Shown: positions 17,895 through 27,280, counted from the first letter of the stretch. The stretch is 64,000 bases of DNA from Paraburkholderia sp. BL10I2N1 (GCF_004361815.1 NZ_SNWA01000001.1:682001-746000), one strand, 5' to 3'. A program made the numbers and translations. The notes: generated by a model not told the origin, from the letters alone.

Positions 17895-18892
17895 CCCGGA
17901 AGAACTCCGCCTATCCGCTCCGGCCACCGCGAGAACGCGGGACGTGGCGCGCATTCGTGCTCGCGCTGCTGATGCACGTGCTGCTCGGGTTCTTCCTGTA
18001 TCACGGCATTCACTGGCAGAACAGCACACCCGCCGGCGCCGAAGCCGAGCTGTGGACCGAAGTGCCCGACACGTCGGTTCCGCGGCCCGTACCGCCTCCG
18101 CCCGCTCCGGTCGCCCCTGCCCCGCCGGTTCAGAACGAACAGGCCGATATCGCACTGCAGGAAAAGAAGCGCAGGCAACAGGAAGCTGCGCGCGAGGCCC
18201 AGCTGGCCGAACAGCAGCGTCAGAAGTTGCAGGCGCAGCAGGAAGCGGAAGCCAAACGCCAGCAACAACTGGCGCAGCAGCAGGCCGAGGACCTCGCCGC
18301 ACAGAAGGCTGCGGCAGCGAAGCAGAAGCAGCAACAGCAACTGGCCGACAAGCTGAAACAGCAGCAACTGGCCGAACAGCAGAAGCAGCAGCTAAAGCAG
18401 CAGCAGGACGAAGAGAAGCAGGCGCAGGCTGAAGCGCAGAAAAAGATCGACGCGGAGAAAGCGGCCAGGGCGAAGGCGCAAGCCCAGGCCGAAGCGCAGT
18501 CGAAGAAACTCGACGAGGAACGCCGCGCCCGTCTGGCGCAGATGCAGGGCATGGCCGGCGGCGAAGGCTCGACGGGCAATGGTCTCGCGAAGAGCGGCAC
18601 CGGCAGCGGCGCGGGCGGCACGGCGGCGTCGCCGGGCTATGCAGAGAAGGTGCAGCGCCGGGTGCGTCCGAACATCGTCTGGGCCGGCGACACGCAGGGG
18701 CTCGAAACCGTCGTCGCGGTACGCTGTGCGCCGACCGGTACACTCCTGAGCGCAACGATCACGCGCGCCAGTGGCAACGGCCAGTGGGACGACGCGGCGC
18801 TGCGCGCCGTCCAGCGCTCCGATCCAATGCCACTCGACGTCAACGGCAAGACACCGGCCAGCTTTACGATTACGTTGCGGCCGGCAGGTTGA
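17891..18892 (+). CDS. tolA: TolA periplasm-spanning protein
   Basis: TolA links the TolQR motor to TolB/Pal at the outer membrane. The 333 residues show an N-terminal membrane anchor (AFVLALLMHVLLGFFLYHGI), a Pro-rich linker (PRPVPPPPAPVAPAPP), a long Gln/Lys/Ala-rich helical domain (about residues 85-215), a Gly-rich hinge, and a C-terminal TonB-like domain (RVRPNIVWAGDTQGLETVVAVRC...). It overlaps tolR by 4 bases. Confidence 0.95.
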   Translation: MTRKNSAYPLRPPRERGTWRAFVLALLMHVLLGFFLYHGIHWQNSTPAGAEAELWTEVPDTSVPRPVPPPPAPVAPAPPVQNEQADIALQEKKRRQQEAAREAQLAEQQRQKLQAQQEAEAKRQQQLAQQQAEDLAAQKAAAAKQKQQQQLADKLKQQQLAEQQKQQLKQQQDEEKQAQAEAQKKIDAEKAARAKAQAQAEAQSKKLDEERRARLAQMQGMAGGEGSTGNGLAKSGTGSGAGGTAASPGYAEKVQRRVRPNIVWAGDTQGLETVVAVRCAPTGTLLSATITRASGNGQWDDAALRAVQRSDPMPLDVNGKTPASFTITLRPAG

Positions 18893-19006
18893 CGGCAGAT
18901 GCGGCGCCCCGCCAGGCGGGGCGCACTCGGGAACGAATCGTTCGTTTTCGGGTCTCTCTGCTGTCGTAAAGTGTTAGAAAATCTGTTTTTGGAGAATCCA
19001 TACAGC

Positions 19007-20299
19007 ATGAGTTTGATGACCAAGTCAGGCCTGAGGGTGCTCCTGGCGTCGTGCCTGATCGCGGCGGGCAGCAGTGCAAATGCGCAGCTCAATGTCCTTG
19101 TTACGGGCGTCGGGTCCACCCAGTTTCCGATCGCGACGGCGAATTTCGCCAATGAAGCGAATTCCCCTCAGCAGGTCAGCACGATCGTGCGGCAGGATCT
19201 GCAACGCAGCGGCAAATTCACCAATATCGATGCTGGCAGCGCTCCCGTTTCGGAAAACGATTCCGTCGACCTCGGCAGCTGGAAAGCCAAGGGCGCGGAC
19301 GCATTTGTCTCGGGCAGCGTGAACCGCCTGGCGAACGGCCAGTACGAAGTCCGTTTCAAGCTCTACGACACCGTCAAGCAGCAGAGCCTCGGGGGCCTCG
19401 TGCTCGTGAGCCCGGAAAGCGGCCTGCGGATGAGCGCGCACAAGGTCGCCGACTACATCTATGCAAAGCTGATGGGCACGCGCGGCGCGTTCGCTACCCG
19501 TCTCTCGTATGTCATCAAGACGGGCGGCCGGTACCAGCTGCAGGTCTCCGATTCGGACGGTCAGGACGCGCACATCGCACTGTCGAGCCCGGAGCCGATC
19601 ATCTCTCCGGCATGGTCGCCGGATGGCACGAAGGTCGCGTACGTCTCGTTCGAGAAGAAGAAGCCGATCGTCTACATCCACGATCTGCCTACGGGCCGAC
19701 GCATCATCGTGTCGGACCAGAAGGGCAACAACAGTGCGCCGGCGTGGTCGCCTGATGGCCGCACGCTCGCCGTCGCGCTCTCGCGCACCGGCAACACGCA
19801 GATTTTCGCCGTCAACGCAGACGGTAGCGGTCTGCGTCGCCTGACGCAAGGCAGCTCGATTGATACCGAACCCGCCTTCTCTCCCGACGGACAGTCGATC
19901 TACTTCACGAGCGACCGCGGCGGCGCACCGCAGATCTACAAGATGCCGGCCCAGGGCGAAAGCGCGGGTCCGGCGCAGCGCGTCACGTTCACCGGCAGCT
20001 ATAACACGAGCCCGCGCGTGAGCCCGGACGGCAAGCAACTCGCGTACATCTCGCGCACGGGCGGCGGCTTCAAGCTGTTCGTTCAGGACCTGCAGTCCGG
20101 CGCGGCAACGGGTCTTACCGACACAACACATGACGAATCGCCCAGCTTCGCGGCGAACGGTCAGTACATTCTTTACGCCACTGAGGTAAACGGCCGTGGC
20201 GTGTTGGCTGCGGTGTCGACCGACGGTCGTACCCACCAGGTCCTGTCCGTTCAGGGCGGCAGCGTTCGCGAGCCGTCCTGGGGCCCGTTTATGCAATAA
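19007..20299 (+). CDS. tolB: TolB periplasmic beta-propeller protein
   Basis: A 430-residue periplasmic protein that binds Pal and TolA. The signal peptide [20 protein letters not shown] ends with SANA before QLNVLVTG. An N-terminal TolB_N domain and a propeller of repeated (S/A)[11 protein letters not shown] blades follow ([64 protein letters not shown]). The start at 19007 gives a proper signal peptide and has GGAG upstream. Confidence 0.97.
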   Translation: MSLMTKSGLRVLLASCLIAAGSSANAQLNVLVTGVGSTQFPIATANFANEANSPQQVSTIVRQDLQRSGKFTNIDAGSAPVSENDSVDLGSWKAKGADAFVSGSVNRLANGQYEVRFKLYDTVKQQSLGGLVLVSPESGLRMSAHKVADYIYAKLMGTRGAFATRLSYVIKTGGRYQLQVSDSDGQDAHIALSSPEPIISPAWSPDGTKVAYVSFEKKKPIVYIHDLPTGRRIIVSDQKGNNSAPAWSPDGRTLAVALSRTGNTQIFAVNADGSGLRRLTQGSSIDTEPAFSPDGQSIYFTSDRGGAPQIYKMPAQGESAGPAQRVTFTGSYNTSPRVSPDGKQLAYISRTGGGFKLFVQDLQSGAATGLTDTTHDESPSFAANGQYILYATEVNGRGVLAAVSTDGRTHQVLSVQGGSVREPSWGPFMQ

Positions 20300-20332
20300 C
20301 ATTTAGGCAATAACACACAAGGAGAGTTACAA

Positions 20333-20839
20333 ATGATGTCCAAACTTCGTATCGCATTTGCCGTATTGATGGTCGCTGCGTTGGCCGCATGTCATTCGGG
20401 TGTCAAGCTGGACGAAAACGCCAACAAGGGCGCAGTCGGCACGCAACCAAACCCGAACGCGGTTGCGCAGGTGAACGTCGATCCGCTGAACGATCCGAAC
20501 AGCCCGCTCGCCAAGCGCAGCGTCTTTTTTGATTTCGACAGCTACTCGGTACGCGACGACTACCAGCCGCTGCTGCAGCAACACGCGCAATACCTGAAGA
20601 GCCATCCGGAACGCCACGTCCTGATCCAGGGCAACACCGACGAGCGCGGCACGAGCGAGTACAACCTGGCACTCGGCCAGAAGCGTGCTGAAGCCGTGCG
20701 TCGTTCGCTGTCGCTGCTGGGCGTGCCCGATTCGCAGATGGAAGCCGTGAGCCTCGGCAAGGAAAAGCCGCTGGCGACGGGTCATGACGAAGCGTCGTGG
20801 GCACAGAACCGCCGCGCCGATCTCGTCTATCAACAGTAA
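20333..20839 (+). CDS. pal: Peptidoglycan-associated lipoprotein Pal
   Basis: An outer-membrane lipoprotein that anchors to peptidoglycan through its OmpA-like domain. The 168-residue precursor has a lipobox ALAAC with the lipidated Cys near residue 21. The OmpA domain includes VFFDFDSYSV and IQGNTDERGTSEYNLALGQKRAEAV with the diaminopimelate-binding residues. It follows tolB closely, with AAGGAG upstream. Confidence 0.97.
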   Translation: MMSKLRIAFAVLMVAALAACHSGVKLDENANKGAVGTQPNPNAVAQVNVDPLNDPNSPLAKRSVFFDFDSYSVRDDYQPLLQQHAQYLKSHPERHVLIQGNTDERGTSEYNLALGQKRAEAVRRSLSLLGVPDSQMEAVSLGKEKPLATGHDEASWAQNRRADLVYQQ

Positions 20840-20845
20840 CGGATC

Positions 20846-21604
20846 ATGAGCCGAATGACGCACCGTTTCTCCTGGCTGCGGGTTGCCGCAGCGGCCTGCG
20901 TGGCGGGCTCGGCCTTGATGGCCGCACCCGCGCATGCTGGCATGTTCGACGACGATCAGGCTCGTCAGGCGATCCTTGACCTGCGCGCCAAGACCGACAG
21001 CCTGTCGAGTCAGTTGTCCGCCGCGCAACGCACAATCCTCGATCAGTCCAATCGTCTCGACCAGCTGAATCAGCAGGTCGCGACGCTGCGCGGACAGAAC
21101 GAGGACATGGCTAACCAGCTCTCCGCTCTGCAAAAGCAGCAGAAGGACTACTACACCGACCTCGACGGCAGGTTGAAGAAGTACGAGCCGCAGCAGCAGA
21201 CGGTCGACGGTGTGCAGGGGGAAGTGCAGCCGGGTGAGACGGATGCGTTCAACACCGCTTCGCAGCAGTTCCGCAGCGGTGATTTCAAAAACGCAGCAGC
21301 GTCGTTCCGCGCTTTCATCTCGAAGTATCCGCAGAGCCCTTATCAGCCGACCGCGCAGTATTGGCTCGGCAACGCACTGTATGCGCTGCGCGACTACAAG
21401 GGCTCGACGGCGACGTGGCAAGGCGTGGTGAAGAACTATCCGCAGCATCCGCGAGCACCGGAAGCGTTGCTTGCGATTGCGAACAATCAGCTCGAACAGG
21501 GACAGAAGGCAGCCGCCCGCAAGACCCTCGAGCAGATCGTGGCGCAATATGGCAATTCTGACGTCGCACAGTCAGCACAAAGCAAGCTGTCGCAGATCAA
21601 GTAA
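20846..21604 (+). CDS. cpoB: CpoB (YbgF) cell-division coordinator
   Basis: A 252-residue periplasmic protein that coordinates outer-membrane constriction with peptidoglycan synthesis through TolA and PBP1B. It shows a signal peptide ending PAHA before GMFDDD, an N-terminal coiled coil (about residues 35-110, heptad-like Leu/Gln pattern), and C-terminal TPR repeats (FNTASQQFRSGDFKNAAASFRAFI, YWLGNALYALRDYKGS). It ends the Tol-Pal operon and is followed by a terminator. Confidence 0.95.
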   Translation: MSRMTHRFSWLRVAAAACVAGSALMAAPAHAGMFDDDQARQAILDLRAKTDSLSSQLSAAQRTILDQSNRLDQLNQQVATLRGQNEDMANQLSALQKQQKDYYTDLDGRLKKYEPQQQTVDGVQGEVQPGETDAFNTASQQFRSGDFKNAAASFRAFISKYPQSPYQPTAQYWLGNALYALRDYKGSTATWQGVVKNYPQHPRAPEALLAIANNQLEQGQKAAARKTLEQIVAQYGNSDVAQSAQSKLSQIK

Positions 21605-21677
21605 GGCAGCTCTTTCGCAGCACAGCGCGTAGCACTGGCCCTGGCCTTGTTCACCGCAGCGCGCGCCTCTCGCCGGA

Positions 21678-21712
21678 AAGCCCGGAGCATTGATTGCTCC
21701 GGGCTTTCCTTC
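21678..21712 (+). terminator. Terminator after cpoB
   Basis: The stem AAAGCCCGGAGCA and TGCTCCGGGCTTT around a TTGAT loop is followed by CCTTCTTTC. It ends the ybgC-tol-pal-cpoB unit just before the tRNA promoter. Confidence 0.88.
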
Positions 21713-21734
21713 TTTCGCCGCCCCGTACGGCCTG

Positions 21735-21764
21735 TTGACAGCCACGCGATCATCTCGCTATAAT
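21735..21764 (+). promoter_or_regulatory. Consensus sigma-70 promoter of tRNA-Lys
   Basis: A -35 box TTGACA (21735-21740) and a -10 box TATAAT (21759-21764), both perfect consensus, are separated by 18 bp. The tRNA starts 14 bases after the -10 box. Confidence 0.92.
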
Positions 21765-21777
21765 TTTCGTCTCTTTT

Positions 21778-21853
21778 GGGTCGTTAGCTCAGCTGGTAGA
21801 GCAGCGGACTTTTAATCCGTTGGTCACAGGTTCGAATCCCGTACGGCCTACCA
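21778..21853 (+). tRNA. tRNA-Lys (anticodon UUU)
   Basis: A 76-nt tRNA including an encoded 3' CCA. It has a D-arm (TTAGCTCAGCTGGTAGAGC), an anticodon stem-loop CGGACTTTTAATCCG giving anticodon TTT, and a TPsiC arm (CAGGTTCGAATCCCG). The acceptor stem pairs GGGTCGT with ACGGCCT, allowing wobble pairs. An integrase pseudogene begins about 390 bp downstream, so the 3' end of this gene may have been an attachment site. Confidence 0.97.
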
Positions 21854-21867
21854 AAGATTCCTGTTGT

Positions 21868-21901
21868 AAAACAAAGGGCCTGCGCAAGCAGGCCTTTTGT
21901 T
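21868..21901 (+). terminator. Terminator after tRNA-Lys
   Basis: AAAGGGCCTGC - GCAA - GCAGGCCTTTT followed by GTTTTTG, 15 bases after the tRNA. Stem and T-run are clear. Confidence 0.88.
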
Positions 21902-22174
21902 TTTGCGCTTCAGGTGCCCCAGGGAGGCAGCAATGACTGCGGTCCATTTCGGTCGACCGCATCACGCTACCGTTGACTGCGCCCCACTGCTGCCGGATGC
22001 GGACAGTTTTTTCAGTGATCCGCGCTCCGGTCCATTGGGTCTGCGGCCAACCGACACCCGGCCCATTGCCGCCACGACGTCACGAGGTACGTGCCGTTCC
22101 GTGTTGTGACCGGTCGCGAAGCCGCGAATAAAACCCAGGGCTACACGTTGCTCCACTCACTACCGGAGCAGCCC

Positions 22175-22243
22175 ATGAGCCGTTACCACTCGTATCCCGT
22201 CCGTCGTCCGGCCGTCGTCACCGCTCCTCACAAGGAGGTGTGA
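22175..22243 (+). CDS. 22-residue leader peptide in front of the integrase
   Basis: A small open frame starts ATGAGCCGTTACCAC after a GGAG site and reads MSRYHSYPVRRPAVVTAPHK then EV-stop. Its stop (TGA) lies one base before the integrase ATG (TGACATG). Its last codons contain AAGGAGGTG, the integrase ribosome site. The arrangement would couple integrase translation to that of the leader. No homologue is recognised, and it may only be a chance frame. Confidence 0.45.
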   Translation: MSRYHSYPVRRPAVVTAPHKEV

Positions 22244-22244
22244 C

Positions 22245-23615
22245 ATGGCCAGCATCTATCGTCACCGTAACGCGTGGCAGGCCAGCGTCACCGTCGCCGG
22301 CACCAACAAAAAACAGAACTTCCGCACCCGCAAGGAGGCCGAGACCTGGGCCGCGCAACTGCACGGCGAACTCCAGCAGGCGCATGCGCCACTGCTCGGC
22401 GGGCCCGCGAAGGCAACCGTTGGCCGCACGCTCTATGAATACGCTCACCTCTATACCATCCACAAGCGCGGCGCGAAGCAGGAAATCAACCTCATCAACC
22501 GCTACCTCTTGGCAGCCGGCCTGCCGACCCTGCAGCTGCAGGTCACCGAACAGGGCGGTGTCGACCTGACCGATGCGCCGCCTGCGACGGAGCTGCCTTT
22601 CAGCTTCGCAGGCCTTCGCGCAAAGCGCGCCGCGTCGCGTGAAAAGACCAATGCCTTTCGGGCCGGGCTATCCGTTCTGCCGGTCGTACAGGTGAGCGCA
22701 CAGACGATGCTCAGGTTCATGTCCGCGATGCGCAAGGACGGACTCACTGACAGTACCATCCAGAAGGAACTGGCACTGCTCAAGCACGCGTTCAACTGTG
22801 CGCAGAAACACTGGAACTGGGCGGGATTCGAAAACCCGATGGCAAACATCGCGGTTCCAAAGGGGGGCCCGGGCCGCTGCGCTGTCCTCGACGAAGACGC
22901 TGAGCTGGCGCTGTTCGACGCGCTGGGTCGGTGCGACAACCCGTTTATCCTGCCCATCGTGCAGTTCGCGATTGAAACCACCAGCCGGCGAGGCAGTCTG
23001 CTGAGACTGCGCTGGCGCGATGTCGACCTCCCTGGGCGCACCGCGACCCTGCGGCTCACAAAGGCCGGCGAAAACCAGATAGCCCCGCTCACGCAGCGCG
23101 CAGTCGAAATCCTGTCCCGCCTTCCGCGCGACGATGACGACGCACGCGTCTTCCCGATGACCGCCGACGCGCTCGACTCCGCCTGGGACCGCGCAACCAC
23201 CGAGGCGGGACTGCCGGACCTGCGCTTTCACGACCTGCGACATGTTGGCACCACGCGTCATGCGCGGCGGCTGCGCAATCCGCAGATGCTCGCATCACCG
23301 GTCACAAGACGGACGCGATGCTCGCGCGCTACACGCACCTGTTTGTGGATGACGTGCTTGATGCACTCGATGCCACCGAGCCCTCGTTGACGCCGCCCTT
23401 GCCAACCGACCTGCGTGGGCAGTCGGCCAGCAAGGCGCGCGCGGCGACACAGGCGCGGCGGCTCAATGCGCGCCCATGCGGAAGAGGACGCATCCGTGCC
23501 CGGGACAGCCGAACCCACACCGGACGCACAACCCGCCCCGCCTTCTGTCAATACGCCTGGGACAACCGGAAGTATCGTCGCGGTCGATTTCCGAAACCGT
23601 CGGCGCGCCGACTGA
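22245..23615 (+). pseudogene. Tyrosine-recombinase integrase, frameshifted
   Basis: A site-specific integrase next to tRNA-Lys. The N-terminus (MASIYRHRNAWQASVTVAGT) has the arm-binding pattern. The core includes the first catalytic Arg (TTSRRGSLLRLRW) and the box-II FHDLRH. After QMLA (about 23290) the frame changes: the expected ITGHKTDAMLARYTHLFVDD, with the catalytic Tyr, is read in the +2 frame. A second shift near 23460 returns to the original frame, giving a C-terminus ending VAVDFRNRRRAD. In the original frame translation ends at 23390 without the active-site Tyr. At least two indels therefore separate it from a working enzyme, unless they are sequencing errors. Confidence 0.85.
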
Positions 23616-23754
23616 CACGACGCACGCGTGACATTTCAGCACGGCTCCGCAAGAGCAGGGGCCGTGCTTTTGGCGTGGTATCCGTCACGCACCTGGAGTA
23701 GACCTGACGAGCGGACTATAGTGGTCTCAATGACCTGCGACATACGGAACAGAT

Positions 23755-23952
23755 GTGAACCCGTCTCACGGCAAACTGCCTGATATCCCGATGCAGGACG
23801 CCGGGCCGCGTGCGCAGATGGAGCGGCGCAAGGCGCTACTGCAGCTTCTGGAGATGGGACAGAGAGACATCGATGCCGGCAACTTTCGCGACCTTGCCGA
23901 GTTTCTCGACGAACTGGATGGCGAGGACCCTGACCAGAGCGTGCCAGCATAA
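23755..23952 (+). CDS. Small hypothetical protein downstream of the integrase
   Basis: A possible 65-residue protein from a GTG start (MNPSHGKLPDIPMQDAG...), acidic in its C-terminal half (RDLAEFLDELDGEDPDQ). Helical and charged, it resembles small accessory proteins found next to integrases, and its C-terminal part recalls the RDL-E-L pattern of some antitoxin-like proteins. No partner gene is visible, so no function is assigned. It could be a chance frame. Confidence 0.35.
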   Translation: MNPSHGKLPDIPMQDAGPRAQMERRKALLQLLEMGQRDIDAGNFRDLAEFLDELDGEDPDQSVPA

Positions 23953-24439
23953 ACCGGGCGAAGGAAAAAATGTATGGGACGTTTTACACCGGACGCCTGT
24001 TGTCGATGATTGCAAGACTCGGTCGGAGCGCACTCGCACGCCTGCGGCGCCACTAGCCCGGCAATCAGTCCACGCGGCAACCCATGATGCCCACCCGTAC
24101 AGGCGCTAGCCCGCGCAATCAGTCCTCGTGGCAACTCATGCTACCCACCCGTCCGGGCGCAAACCATGCATCGCCCCCCTCCCAGAAACAACGGCAGTCC
24201 GCTTGAAACGCTCTGCAGTACCAGGTTTTCTGCCGACTCTTGCAGCGGTACGATTACCCCTCGAGAACAGAGCGCCCACGTTCGACCGGCCGCCTTCAAA
24301 ATGCGCGAGACGGCGCACCGCGAGCAGTTGCGGTGTCAGCACTCCAACCAGACAGTGCTTGCCGAAGCTCACCAGTGCGTCGCGAACCGGCACGTTGGTC
24401 TTGAGTCGCTCGAATGCAGCCGTACTGCTTGTTGCGCGG
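23953..24439. other. Gene-free stretch containing the tandem repeat
   Basis: Apart from the 53-bp tandem repeat I see no credible gene here. Open frames on both strands have no family features and conflict with one another. It reads as decayed DNA between two broken genes. Confidence 0.5.
24053..24159. repeat. Imperfect 53-bp tandem repeat, two copies
   Basis: Unit 1 (24053-24105) begins CTAGCCCGGCAATCAGTCC and unit 2 (24106-24159) begins CTAGCCCGCGCAATCAGTCC. Both continue through ...GGCAAC-CATG...CCCACCCGT and end in GGCG. Differences are scattered single bases and one indel. It lies between the small frame after the integrase and the aminotransferase fragment. It may be an element end or repeated protein-binding site; its role is unknown. 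Confidence 0.8.
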
Positions 24440-25023
24440 CGGCGACGCATACACGATGCTGCCGCAAGACGCGCCGATGTCGCTCGCTTCGCTTGCGCCC
24501 GAATTGACGTACTACGTGACGGGGATGTCGAAGTGTTTTGGTGCGGGTTTGCGGGTGGCGTATCTGTGCACGCCAACCGTGCGGCAAACGCAGCGGATTG
24601 CAGGCGCGTTGCGCGCAACGACCGTGATGCCTAGCCCGTACACGATGCTGCTTGCGACGCAATGGATCAACGACGGCACCGCAACCGACATGCTGCGCGC
24701 GATCCGCGCCGAAGCGAATGCGCGGCAGGAGATTGCCACGCACATGCTTGCGGACTGGCGGTACGACGCTCATCCGGACGGCTTTCATCTATGGCTACCG
24801 ATCCCACCGCAATGTGACTGGAGCGCGTCCGAGCTTGCATAGCAGTTGCGCAATCAGGGCATCGCAGCAGTCGCGGGCGCGGCGTTTTCGACCGACGGCA
24901 ATCCGCCGAATGCGATTCGCGTCTGCATGGGCGGGCCGCAGAATCGCGACGATTGCCGCGACGCGCTTCAACGGGTCGCAGATACGCTCGAAGACCCGCA
25001 TCATCTGCATATGCCGATGATGT
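24440..25023 (+). pseudogene. C-terminal fragment of a MocR-type (GntR/aminotransferase) regulator
   Basis: The translation from about 24440 (GGDAYTMLPQDAP) through APELTYYVTGMSKCFGAGLRVAYLCTP matches the fold-type I aminotransferase domain of MocR/PdxR-like regulators, with the PLP lysine in GMSKCFG. A TAG at 24840 interrupts it after WSASELA. The same frame continues with QQLRNQGIAAVAGAAFSTDG and ends at 25023. The N-terminal DNA-binding domain and the first half of the PLP domain are absent, so it is a truncated remnant. Confidence 0.8.
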
Positions 25024-25612
25024 GATTCGAACGCTGGCGCTCGCATTCGAAATACTGACGCACCTCGCGATTGGCGTTCTTCGCCAGGCCGCGATAGCGC
25101 GCCTTCGTGAAACCCCGCAACCGCTTGACCACGGCAAACACATGTTCGACGCGGGCGCGAATCTTCGACTTATTGCGTTTCTTGCGGCGCGCCACCTCAT
25201 CGACACGGCCCTTGCGCCGCGTGCGTTTGTTCGTGAAGTCGCGGGCCTTCGGGGCCTTGCCGTGGATCAGCGCTTTCTGGCCTGCATACGCGCTGTCGCC
25301 ATCGACCCGCTGCTCCTGCCCATGCAAAAGCTGTGGCAGTGGGTGCTTGTCGTGCACGTTGGCTGCCGTGACGACCGCGCTATGCGCCAGTCCGCTCTGG
25401 CTATCCACGCCGATGTGCAACTTCATGCTGAAATGAATCTGCAGCATCGTCGCAATCGGGAACGGCGGCCGACCGGTTTTGCCCGTGGGATAGTGCGGTT
25501 CGATCAGCGCAATCAGCTTCAACCAGGGCACAACGCGTCGCATCTCATCGAGAAATTCCCGCTTACGCGTGCGCTTCGTTGACAGATCCAGACCAAGACC
25601 CAGCTGCGTCAT
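25001..25612 (-). pseudogene. IS5-type transposase with internal deletion
   Basis: The N-terminus (MTQLGLGLDLSTKRTRKREFLDEM ... TGRPPFPIATMLQIHF) and the C-terminal catalytic part (MKLHIGVDSQSGLAHSAVVTAANVHDK, VDGDSAYAG, RARVEHVFAVVKRL) are typical of IS5-family (IS1182/IS5-like) enzymes. They are joined directly near 25430, so the middle third with the first catalytic Asp is missing. After GLAKNANRE the C-terminus is unlike the family, indicating loss of the 3' end near 25075. A likely 5' terminal repeat (GAAGGTCTGCAAAAGTCC on the minus strand) lies near 25676-25694. It cannot transpose by itself. Confidence 0.82.
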
Positions 25613-25707
25613 CACACCTCTCCTCAACTAATTCGCTCTGTTTCCAGGATAGCTCAGCAGCAAGGCAATGCCAGGACTTTTGCAGACCTTCTTTAACAGT
25701 ATTGCGA

Positions 25708-26850
25708 CTAGAACCGGTGTGTCACACCCATCAGCACCAGCGTCTGCGACGCGTTGGGTTCGGTCACGGTGATGCCGGGCCAGCTCGTCGTCGCGCTTCC
25801 ATTGTTCTTCATATAGCCGGCCCGCATGTACACGGACGTGCGCTTCGAAAGGCTATGGTCCGCGCCCACTTGTATTCCGGGCGTGTTGTCGTGTGAACCA
25901 CGCACATTACGTTCAATTACGGCGATCTGGATGGCATCCTGCGACGTCGCCTGAATCGTCGCCCCCACTTGAACAATGCTGACGGAATGGACCGTACCAA
26001 GACGGGCCGCGAATGAACCCGGGGCGGCGTCTTTGGGTTGCACGTACAGATAGGCGAACTGCAGGTTCACGATACCGAACCGGTAAGCAAATGCCCCCGT
26101 GTAGTGAGCCGTTCCAACCAGATCCAGGCGGCCAGGAAGTCCGGGAAAGCTCAGCTGTCCAGCATGCTGATACTGATATCCGAAACCCGCAAACAGACCA
26201 TAGTTCGAATAGGTTGCCGATACATCGAGAAAATTCCCTGACGTTGACGGCAAAGGCTGCGTGACCGTCGCAGAGAACGCGTACATCGCGTTGAACGTGA
26301 AGCCGCCCAGATTCGGCGATTGATAGTTGACCGAATTGCTGGTTCGTCCGGTGGCGTACTGCGTCGACAAGGTGTTTCGATCAATTGCGAGGACGGCCGC
26401 GGCGAGCGGCGAAATCACTTCGTTGATGCGGAAGGGGTCGACGGCATAGGCGACCTTGAAGCTCGGTTGATACTGACGACCGAAGCTCAGCGAACCGAAG
26501 TCGGCATGACTCAACCCGATCCACGCCTGACGATAGAAGAGCGCATTGCTGTCCGCGAAGAACGTCCCGTTGTTCACGTTGAAGCCGCTCTCGAGGTCGA
26601 ATTCTGCCGTCAATCCGCGGCCGAGGTCCTCACTTCCCTTAAAGCCCAAAAGGGACGCTGTGGAGCCGCCACTTCTTTCGGAAAACGAATGAGTTCCGCC
26701 GTTGTTCAGATACTGACCAAAAACGTCGACCACCCCATACAATGTCACACTCGACTGCGCTACTGCATGGCCTGCGGCAAGAACCAACGTAGCACCGCAA
26801 ATTCCCCGACTGATCGCACGCATGCTGTCTCCTATCGGCGCTTGCTTCAT
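25708..26850 (-). CDS. Gram-negative porin (Porin_4, Burkholderia/Bordetella type)
   Basis: A trimeric outer-membrane beta-barrel protein of 380 residues. It has a signal peptide with GATLVLAAGHAVAQ before SSVTLYGVVDVF, the classical porin start. Repeated beta-strand patterns follow (FKGSEDLGRGLTAEFDLESGF, SFGRQYQPSF), and it ends in GVTHRF with the C-terminal Phe needed for barrel assembly. The start at 26850 (MKQAPIGDSMRAIS) gives a normal signal peptide. It is the last gene of the minus-strand catabolic region and may admit its substrate. Confidence 0.92.
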   Translation of the reverse strand: MKQAPIGDSMRAISRGICGATLVLAAGHAVAQSSVTLYGVVDVFGQYLNNGGTHSFSERSGGSTASLLGFKGSEDLGRGLTAEFDLESGFNVNNGTFFADSNALFYRQAWIGLSHADFGSLSFGRQYQPSFKVAYAVDPFRINEVISPLAAAVLAIDRNTLSTQYATGRTSNSVNYQSPNLGGFTFNAMYAFSATVTQPLPSTSGNFLDVSATYSNYGLFAGFGYQYQHAGQLSFPGLPGRLDLVGTAHYTGAFAYRFGIVNLQFAYLYVQPKDAAPGSFAARLGTVHSVSIVQVGATIQATSQDAIQIAVIERNVRGSHDNTPGIQVGADHSLSKRTSVYMRAGYMKNNGSATTSWPGITVTEPNASQTLVLMGVTHRF

Positions 26851-27280
26851 CAATATCTCCTCGCTCCCAGTGGTCGTCTCAGCCAGGGCATCTGCATGTC
26901 GATTACATGTGCGATGTGCCGGCATCTCTAGTACCGCCTATCCGGCACGTCCCCAGCACGCCAGAGTTTTATGTCCCGCATCGACTCGACGATGGAATCC
27001 GTACCTAGCCCATCTCCAGGCGAACAATCTGGTTAGTCCAATTCACATCTGCGCTCCATGTGCGCGAATGACGAAGAGCTCGCTCGCGCTTACCGCAGTT
27101 CGAAGGCGAGGCTGGATCACACCCATCCTGGGACGCGCCGAGAAGTCGCTCGTGCCCGGCCTCAGAGCGAAGAACGACTTCTGAGATCGATCGAGAATCT
27201 GCGCGAAAAAGGACCGGGCATCTTATGGCGCGGGTCCAGTCCCCGTGTGGGCATGGACTCTCGAGCGCATCCGGTCACTT
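26851..27280. other. Intergenic region between porin and SMP-30-like gene
   Basis: A 430-bp gap. The left part should carry the porin promoter. An open frame on the plus strand at 27058-27309 (MCANDEELARAYRSS...) is Arg/Glu-rich but has no recognised family features, and I do not call it a gene. No RNA gene or terminator is clear. Confidence 0.45.

Noticed and set aside
19025..20302. Minus-strand frame opposite tolB
   Set aside because: It is antisense to a confidently identified gene and lacks family features.
24053..24159. CRISPR array
   Set aside because: Only two adjoining copies of about 53 bp with no unique spacers between them and no cas genes.
24128..24634. 168-codon plus-strand frame overlapping the MocR-type remnant
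   Set aside because: It is in another frame than the aminotransferase similarity, and the composition is Arg/Ser-rich without motifs.
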